Source of the DNA: Leptospira biflexa serovar Patoc strain 'Patoc 1 (Paris)'
GTDB taxonomy: Bacteria; Spirochaetota; Leptospiria; Leptospirales; Leptospiraceae
Reading direction: 5' to 3'
Assembly (NCBI RefSeq): GCF_000017685.1
Contig: NC_010602.1
Span: 620,001-684,000 of the forward strand
Length of the DNA stretch: 64,000 nucleotides
The notes beneath the pieces are model-generated. The model had not been told where the DNA came from. It saw only the letters and a program-made list of their open reading frames with translations, and made no database searches. Positions 33,692 through 42,996 of this stretch are shown here, piece by piece. Each line of letters opens with the position of its first letter. Positions within the stretch are counted from its first letter, which is position 1. The translations under genes were made by a program, and so were the position numbers.

Positions 33692-34402
33692 TTATTGTGG
33701 GACAATATTCGGAGCATTACATTTCAATGTTCCACGAATGATCACTGATTTTGCATCACTGGTAGTATTTTGAACCAAACAAGTTCGATTGTCGTTTGTA
33801 AAACACTGCGTTGTTGATGTTCCTGAAGTACAATTCACACCATCCAAAGTATTACAAGAATTGAGAATGTTTGTCGTAGAGGAAGCAGATGTACTATAAG
33901 TTCCATTCAATGTGATTTCTAAATTGAAGAAGGAGATTTGTTGGGCACTTTGTAAAGCAGTGTCAATATTGATCCCTTGGTTGAACCATTCGACAGTCCC
34001 TTGGGTTCCTTGCACAGTTTTACCAAATAATCCTCCCGCAAGGACAAAACCTTGTTGTGGGTCAATTTTCCCTTGGATTTGTGTGCTGTCGTATGTGAAC
34101 CGTAAATTGAGAGTCTCTTTGGTTTTAAAAATAAGTTGTGAGATGACCGTGAAGCGAGTGTTATTCGTAGTTGACCCAGTAGAACCGGTTGATCCAGGTG
34201 TTGTGCCTGTGGTTCCGGTTGACGCAGTTGCCGGAGTCGCTTGTCCACAGCTTGTTGTGATATCGCTATCGACCTCTCCTAAGAAGTAGAGCGATGGTTC
34301 CCCATCGGGAAAAATCGAGACTTCTGCTTTGTTTTCATTTTTGAGACCACAGCCCCAAAAAAAAGAAGAAAGGACCAAAAAAATGGAAATCAATCGGAGC
34401 AT
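33692..34402 (-). CDS. Putative lipoprotein with Ser/Thr/Gly-rich linker
   Basis: About 236 residues from the ATG at 34402 (a TTG at 34411 is also in frame). Lipobox SSFFWGC. A low-complexity linker of Ser/Thr/Gly/Pro (STGTTGTTPGSTGSTG) separates a short N-terminal segment from a beta-rich domain containing several Cys (NSCNTLDGVNC and QCFTNDNRTC). No known domain. It lies upstream of the kinase gene with a 22-bp gap; it may be exposed on the outer membrane (inference). Confidence 0.65.
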   Translation of the reverse strand: MLRLISIFLVLSSFFWGCGLKNENKAEVSIFPDGEPSLYFLGEVDSDITTSCGQATPATASTGTTGTTPGSTGSTGSTTNNTRFTVISQLIFKTKETLNLRFTYDSTQIQGKIDPQQGFVLAGGLFGKTVQGTQGTVEWFNQGINIDTALQSAQQISFFNLEITLNGTYSTSASSTTNILNSCNTLDGVNCTSGTSTTQCFTNDNRTCLVQNTTSDAKSVIIRGTLKCNAPNIVPQ

Positions 34403-34490
34403 ACCATCCAACCGTCCTAGGAATTCCTTATTGGGTCAAGAGGATTCAGAATTTCCTTGGGAAATTTGGTGGAAAATCTAAGATTGACAA

Positions 34491-36305
34491 ATGCGGCTCC
34501 CATTTGGTCTAAATGCTGTGCTTTCGATCCAAGGACCAAGGTCGATTTATGTCTTTTCTCTCTTGATCGGTCTACTTTCCGGGTTTGGGGCATACGGGTT
34601 CAATTGGGCCCTCACATGGACTGAATCCTTCACCTTCGGTAATCTCATCGGATATGACCCAGGTACTCCCGCAGGTGACCTAAATTTCCATTCGGTGGGA
34701 ACCGTAGCGGTTTTATCTCCCTTATGGATCTTATTTTTGCCTGCCATCGGCGGATTACTTGTTGGAATCATCACCAGTTTTTTTTGCCCAGAAGCGCAAG
34801 GGGGAGGAACCGATTCCCTCATCCATTCCTTTCATTTCAATGAAGGAAAAATTCATACAAAGGTTCCGTTTTTTAAAGCAATTGCCACCATACTCACATT
34901 AGGTTCTGGAGGATCGGGGGGGAAGGAAGGTCCTACAGCTCAAATCGGAGCAGGATTCGGATCAAGTCTCGCTAATTTTTTAGGAGCTGGGGCAAGGGCC
35001 AGGCGAACTCTGATGCTTGCAGGAACAGCAGGAGGTTTGGGTGCCATCTTTCGTGCTCCGTTAGGTGGTGCGATCACAGCCGTGGAGATGGTATACCAAG
35101 AAGACATTGAAAGTGATTCGCTTGTTCCTTGTATTTTATCTTCTGTGACTGCATATCTGACATATACGAGTATTGCTGGCAGCGGATCCATTTTTTCCGT
35201 TCAAGAATACAGTTTGAATGACTACAGGCATATTCCCCTCTACATCGTGCTTGGTCTTTTGTGTTATGTGGTGGGTTATTTTTTTGTGAAGGTATACCAC
35301 TTCGTTCAGGATATATTTTCAAAACTACCATTGCCAAATTATTTGAAACCAGCGTTTGGTGGTCTTATCGTTGGCTGTATTGCATTACTTTTTCCAGAAG
35401 TGTTAGGTTCTGGTTTTGGTCTCATCCAAAGAATGATCAATGGGGAAGTGCTAACATCTACTAGTTTTGGCTTTTCGGGGCCGTTTTTTTTACTCGCAGT
35501 CGCTATCTTTAAAGTGTTTTCAACTTCTCTCACTGTAGGATCCGGAAGTTCGGGTGGTTTACTTGGACCTTCTTTTGCCATCGGAGGAATGTTAGGTGCA
35601 TTTGTGGGTACAATGGCAAATGTTTTGTTTCCAGAACTGAATATCATTGTTTTCCCATTTTTACTTGTTGGGATGGGTTCCTTTTTTGCAGGAGTGGCAA
35701 GGGCTCCCATTGCTGGAATGATTATGGTTTGTGATATGATTGGAAGTTATGCTTTATTACCAGCGCTTATGATTGTTTCCATGATCGCAGTGGTACTCTC
35801 TCATAAAATTTCAATCTACCGCAATCAAATCAAAAATCGATTTTTATCACCATCTCATCATTGGGATATGAACCAAGACATAATGGATCGCATTCGGATT
35901 TTGGATCATTTTACTGAGTTTAGAAAGTATGCAATGGTTTCAGAACATTTATCGTTAACCCAATTGCAGTCGAATGCTCCCGGCATCCAAGCAAGTGATT
36001 TTATTTTGATTGGATCCAATGAGGAATACAAAGGAATTGTTTCCCTCAGAAAAAATAGAATCCTTCCAGAATATGAAGCAGAGCTTAAAAATTTAATTAC
36101 CTGCGGTGAAATTGTACAAGATGTGCCAGCCGTGTCTCAATCAGATACTTTGGGCAAAGCCCTTCGTATTTTATTGGAATATGATGTCGACAAACTCGCT
36201 ATTGTTGAAGACAATCGATGTTTAGGATATTTACGTTATATTGATTTATTCAATGCATATCAAAACGAAGTCAAAAATAAAAACAAACAAAGAAAAGCTG
36301 TATGA
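34491..36305 (+). CDS. CLC-type chloride/proton antiporter with C-terminal CBS-like region
   Basis: 604 residues. The CLC membrane domain (about 15-440) has the selectivity motifs GSGGSGGKEGPTAQ (with the gating Glu of GKEGP), GSGSSGGLLGPS and a long run of helices. Glu in GKEGP suggests exchange with protons rather than passive channel. Residues about 470-590 look like a CBS-domain pair (ILIGSNEEYKGIVSLRKN; DTLGKALRILLEYDVDKLAIV), a likely regulatory part. The stop overlaps the next gene by 4 bp, linking it to the ATP-grasp cluster. Confidence 0.9.
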   Translation: MRLPFGLNAVLSIQGPRSIYVFSLLIGLLSGFGAYGFNWALTWTESFTFGNLIGYDPGTPAGDLNFHSVGTVAVLSPLWILFLPAIGGLLVGIITSFFCPEAQGGGTDSLIHSFHFNEGKIHTKVPFFKAIATILTLGSGGSGGKEGPTAQIGAGFGSSLANFLGAGARARRTLMLAGTAGGLGAIFRAPLGGAITAVEMVYQEDIESDSLVPCILSSVTAYLTYTSIAGSGSIFSVQEYSLNDYRHIPLYIVLGLLCYVVGYFFVKVYHFVQDIFSKLPLPNYLKPAFGGLIVGCIALLFPEVLGSGFGLIQRMINGEVLTSTSFGFSGPFFLLAVAIFKVFSTSLTVGSGSSGGLLGPSFAIGGMLGAFVGTMANVLFPELNIIVFPFLLVGMGSFFAGVARAPIAGMIMVCDMIGSYALLPALMIVSMIAVVLSHKISIYRNQIKNRFLSPSHHWDMNQDIMDRIRILDHFTEFRKYAMVSEHLSLTQLQSNAPGIQASDFILIGSNEEYKGIVSLRKNRILPEYEAELKNLITCGEIVQDVPAVSQSDTLGKALRILLEYDVDKLAIVEDNRCLGYLRYIDLFNAYQNEVKNKNKQRKAV

Positions 36306-36886
36306 TACATTCCATTGGCACGAATCATTCTAAAATTATAAAATTCCAATTTCGATTCTATCGAATTTTTAACGTTTTTGTCATTTTGTTCCTGTTTGCC
36401 AATTGTTTTGGTTCGGGTCAAGTGGTGGAAAAAAAACCTGACCAACACATTAAACCCATCACCATTCCACCACAGTATTTAAAACCGATTGTTGGTCGAG
36501 TGGAATGGGTTGAGTTTCCTAATTGGAAGTTGAAACTACGGGCACGGATTGATACAGGTGCTTTGTCCTGTTCTATCAATGCAGTGAATATTGAAAGGGT
36601 AACAGAAAACGGCGAGACTTATATCTTGTTTGATACGTTTGTCAATGAGAAACCTGTGCGATTAAAAAGTAAGTTTGTCAAAGAAGCAAAAGTAACAAGT
36701 ACATCTGGTGTTTCAGAAAAAAGAATTATGATCAGCGAAGTGATCAAAATTGGAAAATATAAAGAAGAAACAATGATCAACTTGAATGATCGTACCAATC
36801 TCAATTATCCAATTCTAATCGGAAGGAATTTTTTGCGTGGAAAATTTTTAGTCGATGTGTCTTTGTCACACCAATTAGGGGATTAA
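36302..36886 (+). CDS. RimK-associated aspartic-protease-like lipoprotein
   Basis: 194 residues. N-terminal signal with lipobox FLFANC. The mature part is a retropepsin-like domain of the 'putative ATP-dependent zinc protease' family (DUF785): ARIDTGALSCS with the catalytic-type DTG, and PILIGRNFLRGKFLVDVS. It overlaps the CLC gene as ATGA and is followed 1 bp later by the 7TM transglutaminase-like gene. In other bacteria this protein travels with RimK-like ATP-grasp ligases; it may process or recognise peptide-tagged products. Confidence 0.82.
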   Translation: MIHSIGTNHSKIIKFQFRFYRIFNVFVILFLFANCFGSGQVVEKKPDQHIKPITIPPQYLKPIVGRVEWVEFPNWKLKLRARIDTGALSCSINAVNIERVTENGETYILFDTFVNEKPVRLKSKFVKEAKVTSTSGVSEKRIMISEVIKIGKYKEETMINLNDRTNLNYPILIGRNFLRGKFLVDVSLSHQLGD

Positions 36887-36887
36887 T

Positions 36888-38474
36888 TTGGATCGAAAAA
36901 CATACATAACTGTTGTTATATTAATCATAGTACCAATTCTTTCTATCTTGTATAAACTGAATGTCGCGGAATTGTCACTTTTGCCTGTTTCAGTCGATGA
37001 TACTGTGAATCTTCAGGTAGTGATCTCTCCAAAAGAAAATGTCGCCATATCCGAAGTGAGTTTTCCTATTCCAAAACAATTCATCCAAGCGAAAGTATTG
37101 AAATCCAATACCAGGACAGAAGACTTAGAATTTCGAGCCTTAAAAAAACAATATGGCCATTTGGGAATTTGGGAAGGCGAAGATTGGAATTCCTCTGTTG
37201 GTTATTACGCCAAAATCAAAATGTTGCCTTACGAAAACAAAGATCCTGAACCTGAGATTCCAAGTCCTTCCAAAAAAGTTCTTACAAAAGAGCCATATTA
37301 TCTCTCTCTCAAACAATTTACGACTGAAGAGCTAACACTCGCTAAAAAATTATATGAACAAATCCATCCTTATGATAAGGATAATGTTTCCGCTGCGAAA
37401 CAAATTTATTATTTTATCTCTGAAGAGATCATCAATACACATAAAGATATCACTTTGACTGATACCATTCGAATCAATAGTGGAAGTGCTTATACGCAAG
37501 CATTACTTTTTTCCTTACTTTGTCGGATGCGTGGTATTCAAGCAAGAACAGTTGCTGGATTTGATTTAAACAAACAATCAGAAAAAGACAATAAAAGTAA
37601 AATCACCTTTTGGAACGAAATCAGATTCCATGGGAAATGGTATTTTGTTTCCACTTACAAACATGTTTTCGCAAGCACCGCAAACGGTTTCCTACCTATT
37701 TGGAAATCAGTCGAAGATAAAAGGAACTTGGGAGAAGACCCAGCAACCTTTCGTTATACGGCTTATATTACCAAATCGAATGTCAATCGATACAATTTTA
37801 AGGAGTATAGTGAAGAGATTGCTTCAAGTAATAGTTTTTTAAAATACTATTCCTTATATAGTTTGCCCACTCCCTTACAAAATTTATTTCGATTGGTGAT
37901 TTTAATTCCGATCGGAGCTCTTGTTTTGTCTGTGGCAAGGAACATGATTGGAATTCCCACATTTGGGATTTTTACACCCATATTACTTGCTATGTTCTTT
38001 TATGAAACCAACCTTTGGTTCGGAATCGGTTTTTTCCTTTTGATGATTGGACTTGGTTTTTTTGAGCGTTATGCTTTAGACAAGTTTTATTTACTCGCGG
38101 TACCAAGGCTTTCGATTTTACTCACAATCACTGTCCTCACACTCATCTTGTTTTCGATCTTAAACGAAGAGATCACAATTTTTAACCAAATGAGTGTGAC
38201 TTTATTTCCGATTGTGATCACAACTATATTTGTAGAACGATTTTCCATCATGATCATTGAAGAAGGAGTGATGCATACCATGGTCACTTTACTCGGAACA
38301 TTGTTGATCGCTCTCATTAGTTATATGATCTTTTTCTTTGGTTCACTTCAGATTTTGTTTTTCACTCATCCTGAACTTTTGCTCATCGTCATTGCCATTC
38401 AGATTTTCCTTGGGTTGTACAAAGGATATCGAGTGTCTGAGCTCTTTCGGTTTAAGGAAATTTTTAAATCGTGA
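36888..38474 (+). CDS. Inactive transglutaminase fused to 7TM helices (UUP1/7TM type)
   Basis: 528 residues from a TTG. One N-terminal membrane anchor, a periplasmic transglutaminase-like domain (about 30-310) and seven C-terminal membrane helices (about 330-515). At the position of the catalytic Cys the chain reads INSGSAYTQALLF, with no Cys, so the domain is a non-catalytic binder, as known for this family. It overlaps the next gene by 4 bp (GTGA). The family is known to occur with the flanking aspartic-protease-like and ATP-grasp genes. Confidence 0.85.
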   Translation: MDRKTYITVVILIIVPILSILYKLNVAELSLLPVSVDDTVNLQVVISPKENVAISEVSFPIPKQFIQAKVLKSNTRTEDLEFRALKKQYGHLGIWEGEDWNSSVGYYAKIKMLPYENKDPEPEIPSPSKKVLTKEPYYLSLKQFTTEELTLAKKLYEQIHPYDKDNVSAAKQIYYFISEEIINTHKDITLTDTIRINSGSAYTQALLFSLLCRMRGIQARTVAGFDLNKQSEKDNKSKITFWNEIRFHGKWYFVSTYKHVFASTANGFLPIWKSVEDKRNLGEDPATFRYTAYITKSNVNRYNFKEYSEEIASSNSFLKYYSLYSLPTPLQNLFRLVILIPIGALVLSVARNMIGIPTFGIFTPILLAMFFYETNLWFGIGFFLLMIGLGFFERYALDKFYLLAVPRLSILLTITVLTLILFSILNEEITIFNQMSVTLFPIVITTIFVERFSIMIIEEGVMHTMVTLLGTLLIALISYMIFFFGSLQILFFTHPELLLIVIAIQIFLGLYKGYRVSELFRFKEIFKS

Positions 38475-39421
38475 TTTCTATTTTCAATCAGTTTGAATCA
38501 GAAGGAATTCTTGGCATCAATCGAAGGATTGGTGAATTCATTCTACCAAACAACCCTCGAGAGTTTTATCCACTCGTGGATGATAAGTGGAAAACCGCCG
38601 AACTCACAAGACAGTTCCATGTTCCAATGCCTAAACATTATGGTGTGATTGATACTTTTGGTGGGATCCAAACAACAAAAGAGTTAGTGAAGGATCATCC
38701 TGGGTTTGTTGTCAAACCTGCCAATGGCGGGATGGGCAATGGAATTTTAGTGATCAGTCGAACGGAAAACTTAGAGAATGGAAAGGTTCTCTTTCATAAA
38801 TCGGATGGGAAGGTTGTGAAAGAAAAGGAATTAAACCATCATATCTCTGGTATTTTATCAGGTTTGTATTCTCTTGATGGCAATTCCGATACTTGTATCT
38901 TACAAGAACGTTTGGAGTGCCATCCTTTCTTCCAGGAAATTTCTTTTCGGGGTATCCCCGACATACGAGTGATTGTATACTTGGGTTATCCTGTGATGGC
39001 TATGTTACGTTTGCCAACTAAGGAATCAGGTGGTCGTGCCAACCTCCACCAAGGAGCTCTCGGTGTTGGTGTGGATCTAAAAACTGGAACCTTAACCCAT
39101 TCTGTATGTAATGACAAACGTATCCATATCCATCCAGACACAAAACAAACATTAAGTGGAAGAATGATTCCCCATTGGAATGAAATTTTAGAGATGTCGT
39201 CCAGGTGTTTTGATATGTCGGGGCTTGGTTATCTCGGCGTAGATATCGTGTTAGACGAGACGAGAGGGCCACTTCTCTTAGAGATGAATGCACGGCCAGG
39301 GCTTGGGATTCAGATCGCCAATCGGATGGGACTTGTCAGTCGGTTGAAACTTGTGGAGAAAATCCGCAGTTCGGCAGATGGCCCAAAGGACCGAGTCCAC
39401 CGAATGTTAAGTGAGTTGTAA
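38471..39421 (+). CDS. Alpha-L-glutamate ligase-like (RimK-type ATP-grasp)
   Basis: 316 residues from a GTG overlapping the upstream stop. ATP-grasp signatures: FVVKPANGGMGNGILV (ATP-binding Lys and Gly-rich loop), LQERLECHPFF, RGIPDIRVIVYLG, and LLLEMNARPGLGIQIANR with the metal-binding Glu/Asn. RimK-type enzymes add Glu or other amino acids to a carboxyl end. Together with the two upstream genes it forms a conserved three-gene peptide-ligation system whose natural product is unknown. Confidence 0.87.
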   Translation: MISIFNQFESEGILGINRRIGEFILPNNPREFYPLVDDKWKTAELTRQFHVPMPKHYGVIDTFGGIQTTKELVKDHPGFVVKPANGGMGNGILVISRTENLENGKVLFHKSDGKVVKEKELNHHISGILSGLYSLDGNSDTCILQERLECHPFFQEISFRGIPDIRVIVYLGYPVMAMLRLPTKESGGRANLHQGALGVGVDLKTGTLTHSVCNDKRIHIHPDTKQTLSGRMIPHWNEILEMSSRCFDMSGLGYLGVDIVLDETRGPLLLEMNARPGLGIQIANRMGLVSRLKLVEKIRSSADGPKDRVHRMLSEL

Positions 39422-39430
39422 AAAAAAAAA

Positions 39431-39943
39431 TTAAGCGGTTTGTTTTGCTGTTTGGAACACAGTGCGATTGAGAAAGGCCATCGCTCCAAATAGAATTCCG
39501 GAATACACGAGGTCACCAAGGATGGAGTTTTGGAAAAAAGGAACTGCCATCAAAAAACATTGGCGAAGTCCAACTACATCCAAACTGTACATCCCACTTG
39601 TCGCCCAAACCGCAAGGTTTGTCACAACAAAGAAAAGAACCGAACCAACCACTGTGTAGCCAAAGGATTTGGAGAGGGATGTTCCGATTTGTTTTCCGAA
39701 AAGAACGGAAAGGATCATAAAACCGTACACAACCGGCATCAAGTCATGGAAACCGAGGAAAAGATCAGAGACAAACATCGCTGCGATTGGCACCACGAGG
39801 GCTAATCTTCTATCTGCCAAATAAGCACCAGAAAAGAGAGAAACAGCCAAAATTGGCGTAAAATTCGGAGGGTGCGGTAAAATACGACTTAGGACAGTAG
39901 CAATCACCATCAGAATGGCAACAGAAACACGAGATTGGAACAT
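39431..39943 (-). CDS. DUF6580-like multi-helix membrane protein
   Basis: About 170 residues from the ATG at 39943 (the frame stays open further upstream but without a sensible N-terminus). Four to five membrane helices. The start, FQSRVSVAILMVIATVLSRILPHPPNFTPI, is cut here; RILPHPPNFTPILAV and the GAYLADRRLA block fit the DUF6580/ECF-like membrane family, possibly a substrate-specific component of a transporter. No ATPase or energising partner is adjacent. It is divergent from mazG. Confidence 0.7.
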   Translation of the reverse strand: MFQSRVSVAILMVIATVLSRILPHPPNFTPILAVSLFSGAYLADRRLALVVPIAAMFVSDLFLGFHDLMPVVYGFMILSVLFGKQIGTSLSKSFGYTVVGSVLFFVVTNLAVWATSGMYSLDVVGLRQCFLMAVPFFQNSILGDLVYSGILFGAMAFLNRTVFQTAKQTA

Positions 39944-39960
39944 AGGGATAGACTCGTAAA

Positions 39961-39969
39961 GGGGGGGGG
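39961..39969. repeat. Run of nine G in the divergent mazG promoter region
   Basis: Nine consecutive G (39961-39969) lie between the start of the DUF6580-like gene (39943) and the mazG start (40028). In this low-GC region it is a marked outlier. Homopolymer length changes there could shift promoter spacing for either gene. Whether it varies is not visible from one sequence. Confidence 0.7.
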
Positions 39970-40027
39970 CTTTCGCAAGATAAAATTTGGATTTGCTTCC
40001 CGCGTGGATCGGGAAAAAATACAACGA

Positions 40028-40900
40028 GTGAACCCACCCAATTTTGATTCACCCATCCAAAATTTACTGCAACTTACCTCTGACCTCCGAAGTCCTGAAG
40101 GTTGTCCATGGGATAAGGAACAAACCCACCGATCGGTCATCCCCCATTTGCTCGAAGAAACCTATGAAGTCGTGGATACGATTGAAAAGGGGGACGACAA
40201 CCACCTAAAAGAGGAATTGGGTGATTTACTTTTCCAAATCACCTTCCATAGCCAATTGGCGAAGGAACGTGGAGCGTTTGACTTTCAGGATGTCGCGAGT
40301 GGTGTCTTCCAAAAACTGGTCTATCGCCACCCTCATGTGTATGGAAACAAAGCCGGGATTGGAACAGGCGAGGAGGTCCTCACCCAATGGGACCAATTGA
40401 AACAAAAGGAAAAAGAATCCAAAGGGATTTTGCCTACAAATGGTAGCCTCCTATCTGAAATTCCGAAAGCTTTGCCCGCCATCCAACGCTCTGAAAAAAT
40501 ACAATCCAAAGTCACCAAACAAGGGTTTGATTGGCCAAACGTGGGGGGAGTTTTTCAAAAGTTCCAAGAAGAGATTCAGGAACTTGACACGGAACTCCAA
40601 AAAAAAGGATCCCTAACTTCAAAAAAATTACCCTATGACGAACGGATTGAAGATGAGTTAGGTGATCTTTTCTTTTTACTTGTGAATTTATCTCGTAAAC
40701 TTTCCATCGATCCTGAAACTTGCCTCCGTCGTGCCAATGAAAAATTTGAATCTCGTTTTCGTTTGATGGAAGGGTATGTAGCAAAAACGGGAAAAACTTT
40801 AAAAGATCATTCCTTAGAGGAACTCGATACGTATTGGGATTTGGCGAAAGAAGAGTTACGAGTGAAATTTTTGAACCAAAACAATATGGATTCAAAATGA
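40028..40900 (+). CDS. mazG: Nucleoside triphosphate pyrophosphohydrolase MazG
   Basis: About 290 residues from the GTG at 40028; a TTG at 39935 would overlap the divergent gene and adds an unfamiliar N-terminus. Two MazG domains: GCPWDKEQTH, HLLEETYEVVD and KEELGDLLFQITFHSQ in the first (EExxE and ExxD metal ligands), and EIQELDTE with IEDELGDLFFLLVNLSRK in the second. It hydrolyses NTPs to NMPs, limiting aberrant nucleotides and stress alarmones. The start is close to a G-run that could affect expression. Confidence 0.88.
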   Translation: MNPPNFDSPIQNLLQLTSDLRSPEGCPWDKEQTHRSVIPHLLEETYEVVDTIEKGDDNHLKEELGDLLFQITFHSQLAKERGAFDFQDVASGVFQKLVYRHPHVYGNKAGIGTGEEVLTQWDQLKQKEKESKGILPTNGSLLSEIPKALPAIQRSEKIQSKVTKQGFDWPNVGGVFQKFQEEIQELDTELQKKGSLTSKKLPYDERIEDELGDLFFLLVNLSRKLSIDPETCLRRANEKFESRFRLMEGYVAKTGKTLKDHSLEELDTYWDLAKEELRVKFLNQNNMDSK

Positions 40901-40936
40901 AAAGATCGGTCTAACTTAGCTGATAACAAGAGTCAC

Positions 40937-41329
40937 ATGAATTCCTTTGATATAAACGATCTACCAACTCTAAAAGAATTTTCGATCATTGCGTACAAGT
41001 GGTTGTCTGAAAACTATCCGAAGTTTGATGGCCAACTAAATATGGATGCAACTGTTGAACTTTCCTTTCCCATTCGCTGGAAAACCAAAATGGAAGGTGA
41101 GGTCTTTGAATGGGTGGTCTCAGATATGGGTTCCATCACACTGAGATTAGGTGGACTTGAGGGAAACAGGCGTAATCCTTCCCCCATTTTTTATTTGAGC
41201 CTTTTGAAAACAGAAGGAGTAGGGTTCCAATGGGCCGATCCCGAAGGGAATTCTGTTTCTTTCCCTGATCCTTCTATATTAGAAGAAGTCAAGTCAAGAG
41301 TGCAATTGTATTTGGATTCGGTTAGTTAA
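40937..41329 (+). CDS. Conserved-looking hypothetical protein
   Basis: 130 residues, no signal or membrane helix. Alpha-beta pattern with a helical start (TLKEFSIIAYKWLSEN) and strands rich in Trp/Phe (FEWVVSDMGSITLRL; GFQWADPEGNSVSF). No motif recognised. It ends one base before the next start codon, so the two are co-transcribed. Likely cytoplasmic. Confidence 0.6.
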   Translation: MNSFDINDLPTLKEFSIIAYKWLSENYPKFDGQLNMDATVELSFPIRWKTKMEGEVFEWVVSDMGSITLRLGGLEGNRRNPSPIFYLSLLKTEGVGFQWADPEGNSVSFPDPSILEEVKSRVQLYLDSVS

Positions 41330-41800
41330 ATGAAGAAAGAGATTGGAATCATGAAAGATATCTTTTGCCGTCAAATCAAGTGGAACTTGCATTCCAATCG
41401 TTTACTTCTTTTTGTTTTATTCATATTTCCTGCATACAACTTTGCTCTCAATAACAATAATCAATGTGATAGATTCCATGTTGGAACTTTCATTTATGAG
41501 AGTAAGGTTGGAAAGATCATCATCATAAGAAAAGAAAAGGAAGAGATTGATTACAGAGAATATCCCAATCATTTTATTCGGCAATCCGTTAAATGGATTT
41601 CTTCCTGTACAGCTGAGATAAAGACTCTGGAAATGAATGATCCAATTTTATCACCTGAAAGTATCAATAGAAGTTTAAATACCACAAGTTATTTGCATAT
41701 TTTGGAAACCTATCCTGATGGTTATTTGTATAAAACAACGAATCGAAAAGGTGAAAGCGATAGTTACGGAAAGGTGCAATTGTATAAGGGCTCTCTATAA
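41330..41800 (+). CDS. Exported hypothetical protein
   Basis: 156 residues; the first ATG at 41330 follows the previous stop directly, and an ATG at 41351 is an equally good start. Hydrophobic RLLLFVLFIFPAYNFAL fits a signal peptide after a basic start. Two Cys (QCDRF and SSCTAEI) may form a disulfide in the periplasm. No domain recognised. Confidence 0.6.
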   Translation: MKKEIGIMKDIFCRQIKWNLHSNRLLLFVLFIFPAYNFALNNNNQCDRFHVGTFIYESKVGKIIIIRKEKEEIDYREYPNHFIRQSVKWISSCTAEIKTLEMNDPILSPESINRSLNTTSYLHILETYPDGYLYKTTNRKGESDSYGKVQLYKGSL

Positions 41801-41882
41801 AGATATCTCCGATCGATTCTAAATTGAATTAAAAGTAGACTTGTATACGAGGATGAAGTTTGTCAAAGATCTTTGTTACAAC

Positions 41883-41905
41883 CACAGCCTAAGATGTAAG
41901 CTGTG
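41883..41905. terminator. Candidate bidirectional hairpin between convergent genes
   Basis: CACAGC (41883-41888) and GCTGTG (41900-41905) form a 6-bp stem with an 11-base loop in the 133-bp gap between the convergent hypothetical gene and lpxD. There is no long T-run on either side, so termination would be weak or factor-assisted. Confidence 0.3.
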
Positions 41906-41933
41906 ATGTATTTCAAACAACAGAATCAAAGGT

Positions 41934-42992
41934 TTACGATTCTTTAGTTTCAATCCCTACTTTTTTTTCGATGTTTTCAATTCGTTTGAGCCATTTGTTG
42001 AGATTCACAATGTTTTTAATGTTCACTCTGTACTTTTGGAATTCAGGGAAGGTAAGGCCTAAGTCCCACCCCACATAAACATCTTTTGTTTTTGGGGAGG
42101 TGCGTAGGCTTGAACCACCAGCTATGATCGTTCCATCTACCAGTGTTAAGTGGTCACTAATGGCACAAGCGCCACCAATGATGACATTGTTTCCAAGTGT
42201 CACACTTCCTGCAAGACCGGATTGGCCTGCTATGATGACATGGTCTCCCACCTTACAGTTGTGAGCAACGTGAACCATGTTATCAAATTTACACCCATTG
42301 CCAATGGTTGTGTCGGTGAGTGCACCTCGGTCGATGGTGCAATTACTTCCCACTTCCACATCATCACCAATGACCACACGTCCCACTTGGGGGATTTTGT
42401 TGTGTTTGCCTTCCGCATACACAAATCCAAATCCATCTCCTCCAAAGGTAGAGTTTCCAAACGCAATGAATCGTTTCCCCACAATGGTATCGTCAAAGAA
42501 AACGCAGTTTTTCCCAATGCGTGCTCCATCGCCAATTTGCACTCGGTCTCCAATTTTCACACCATCTTCGATGATGCAGTCATTCCCAATGATGGAATCT
42601 TTTCCAATGGTTACAAAATGTCCGATATCTGTATTGGATCCAATTTTAGCACTTGGGTCGATGGCAACTTGTGCACTTCGTTTTCCCGAAGGTTGTTTTT
42701 CTGGGAAAAACAAACGAATGATTTTTGCTGTGGTTAGTTCCACTTTTGAAACGATGATGATGGCTTTGTCGCTTAGAGCTTCTGCCGTTTCTTGAGATAC
42801 AACGAGTAAGGAAGCTTTGGATGCTTTGGCTTCGTTCACAAACGTTTTTGAGGCAACAAAGGAAATGTCAGAAGGACCAGCAAGGGTTAAGGAAGTGAGG
42901 CCAGAGAAATTGATATCCTTTAGTGTTTCGGAATTTTGAAATGTAGCGTCTGGAAGAAGTGTTTGGAGTGTAGATAGTTTGATTTGAGTCAT
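41934..42992 (-). CDS. lpxD: UDP-3-O-(acyl)glucosamine N-acyltransferase
   Basis: 352 residues. The N-terminal uridine-binding domain is followed by a left-handed beta-helix of hexapeptide repeats (for example IGSNTDIGHFVTIGKDS, about 100-300), and the catalytic His lies in MVHVAHNCKVGDH. LpxD adds the second fatty acyl chain in lipid A biosynthesis. The start ATG at 42992 has AAGGA (in AAGGAATC) about 8 bases upstream, which is inside a perfect inverted repeat (42997-43029). DoxX-family gene lies upstream on the same strand. Confidence 0.93.
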   Translation of the reverse strand: MTQIKLSTLQTLLPDATFQNSETLKDINFSGLTSLTLAGPSDISFVASKTFVNEAKASKASLLVVSQETAEALSDKAIIIVSKVELTTAKIIRLFFPEKQPSGKRSAQVAIDPSAKIGSNTDIGHFVTIGKDSIIGNDCIIEDGVKIGDRVQIGDGARIGKNCVFFDDTIVGKRFIAFGNSTFGGDGFGFVYAEGKHNKIPQVGRVVIGDDVEVGSNCTIDRGALTDTTIGNGCKFDNMVHVAHNCKVGDHVIIAGQSGLAGSVTLGNNVIIGGACAISDHLTLVDGTIIAGGSSLRTSPKTKDVYVGWDLGLTFPEFQKYRVNIKNIVNLNKWLKRIENIEKKVGIETKES

Positions 42993-42996
42993 CTCC

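Noticed and set aside
42150..42795. Long open frames on the plus strand inside lpxD
   Set aside because: They lie opposite the repetitive hexapeptide part of lpxD and are compositional shadows.
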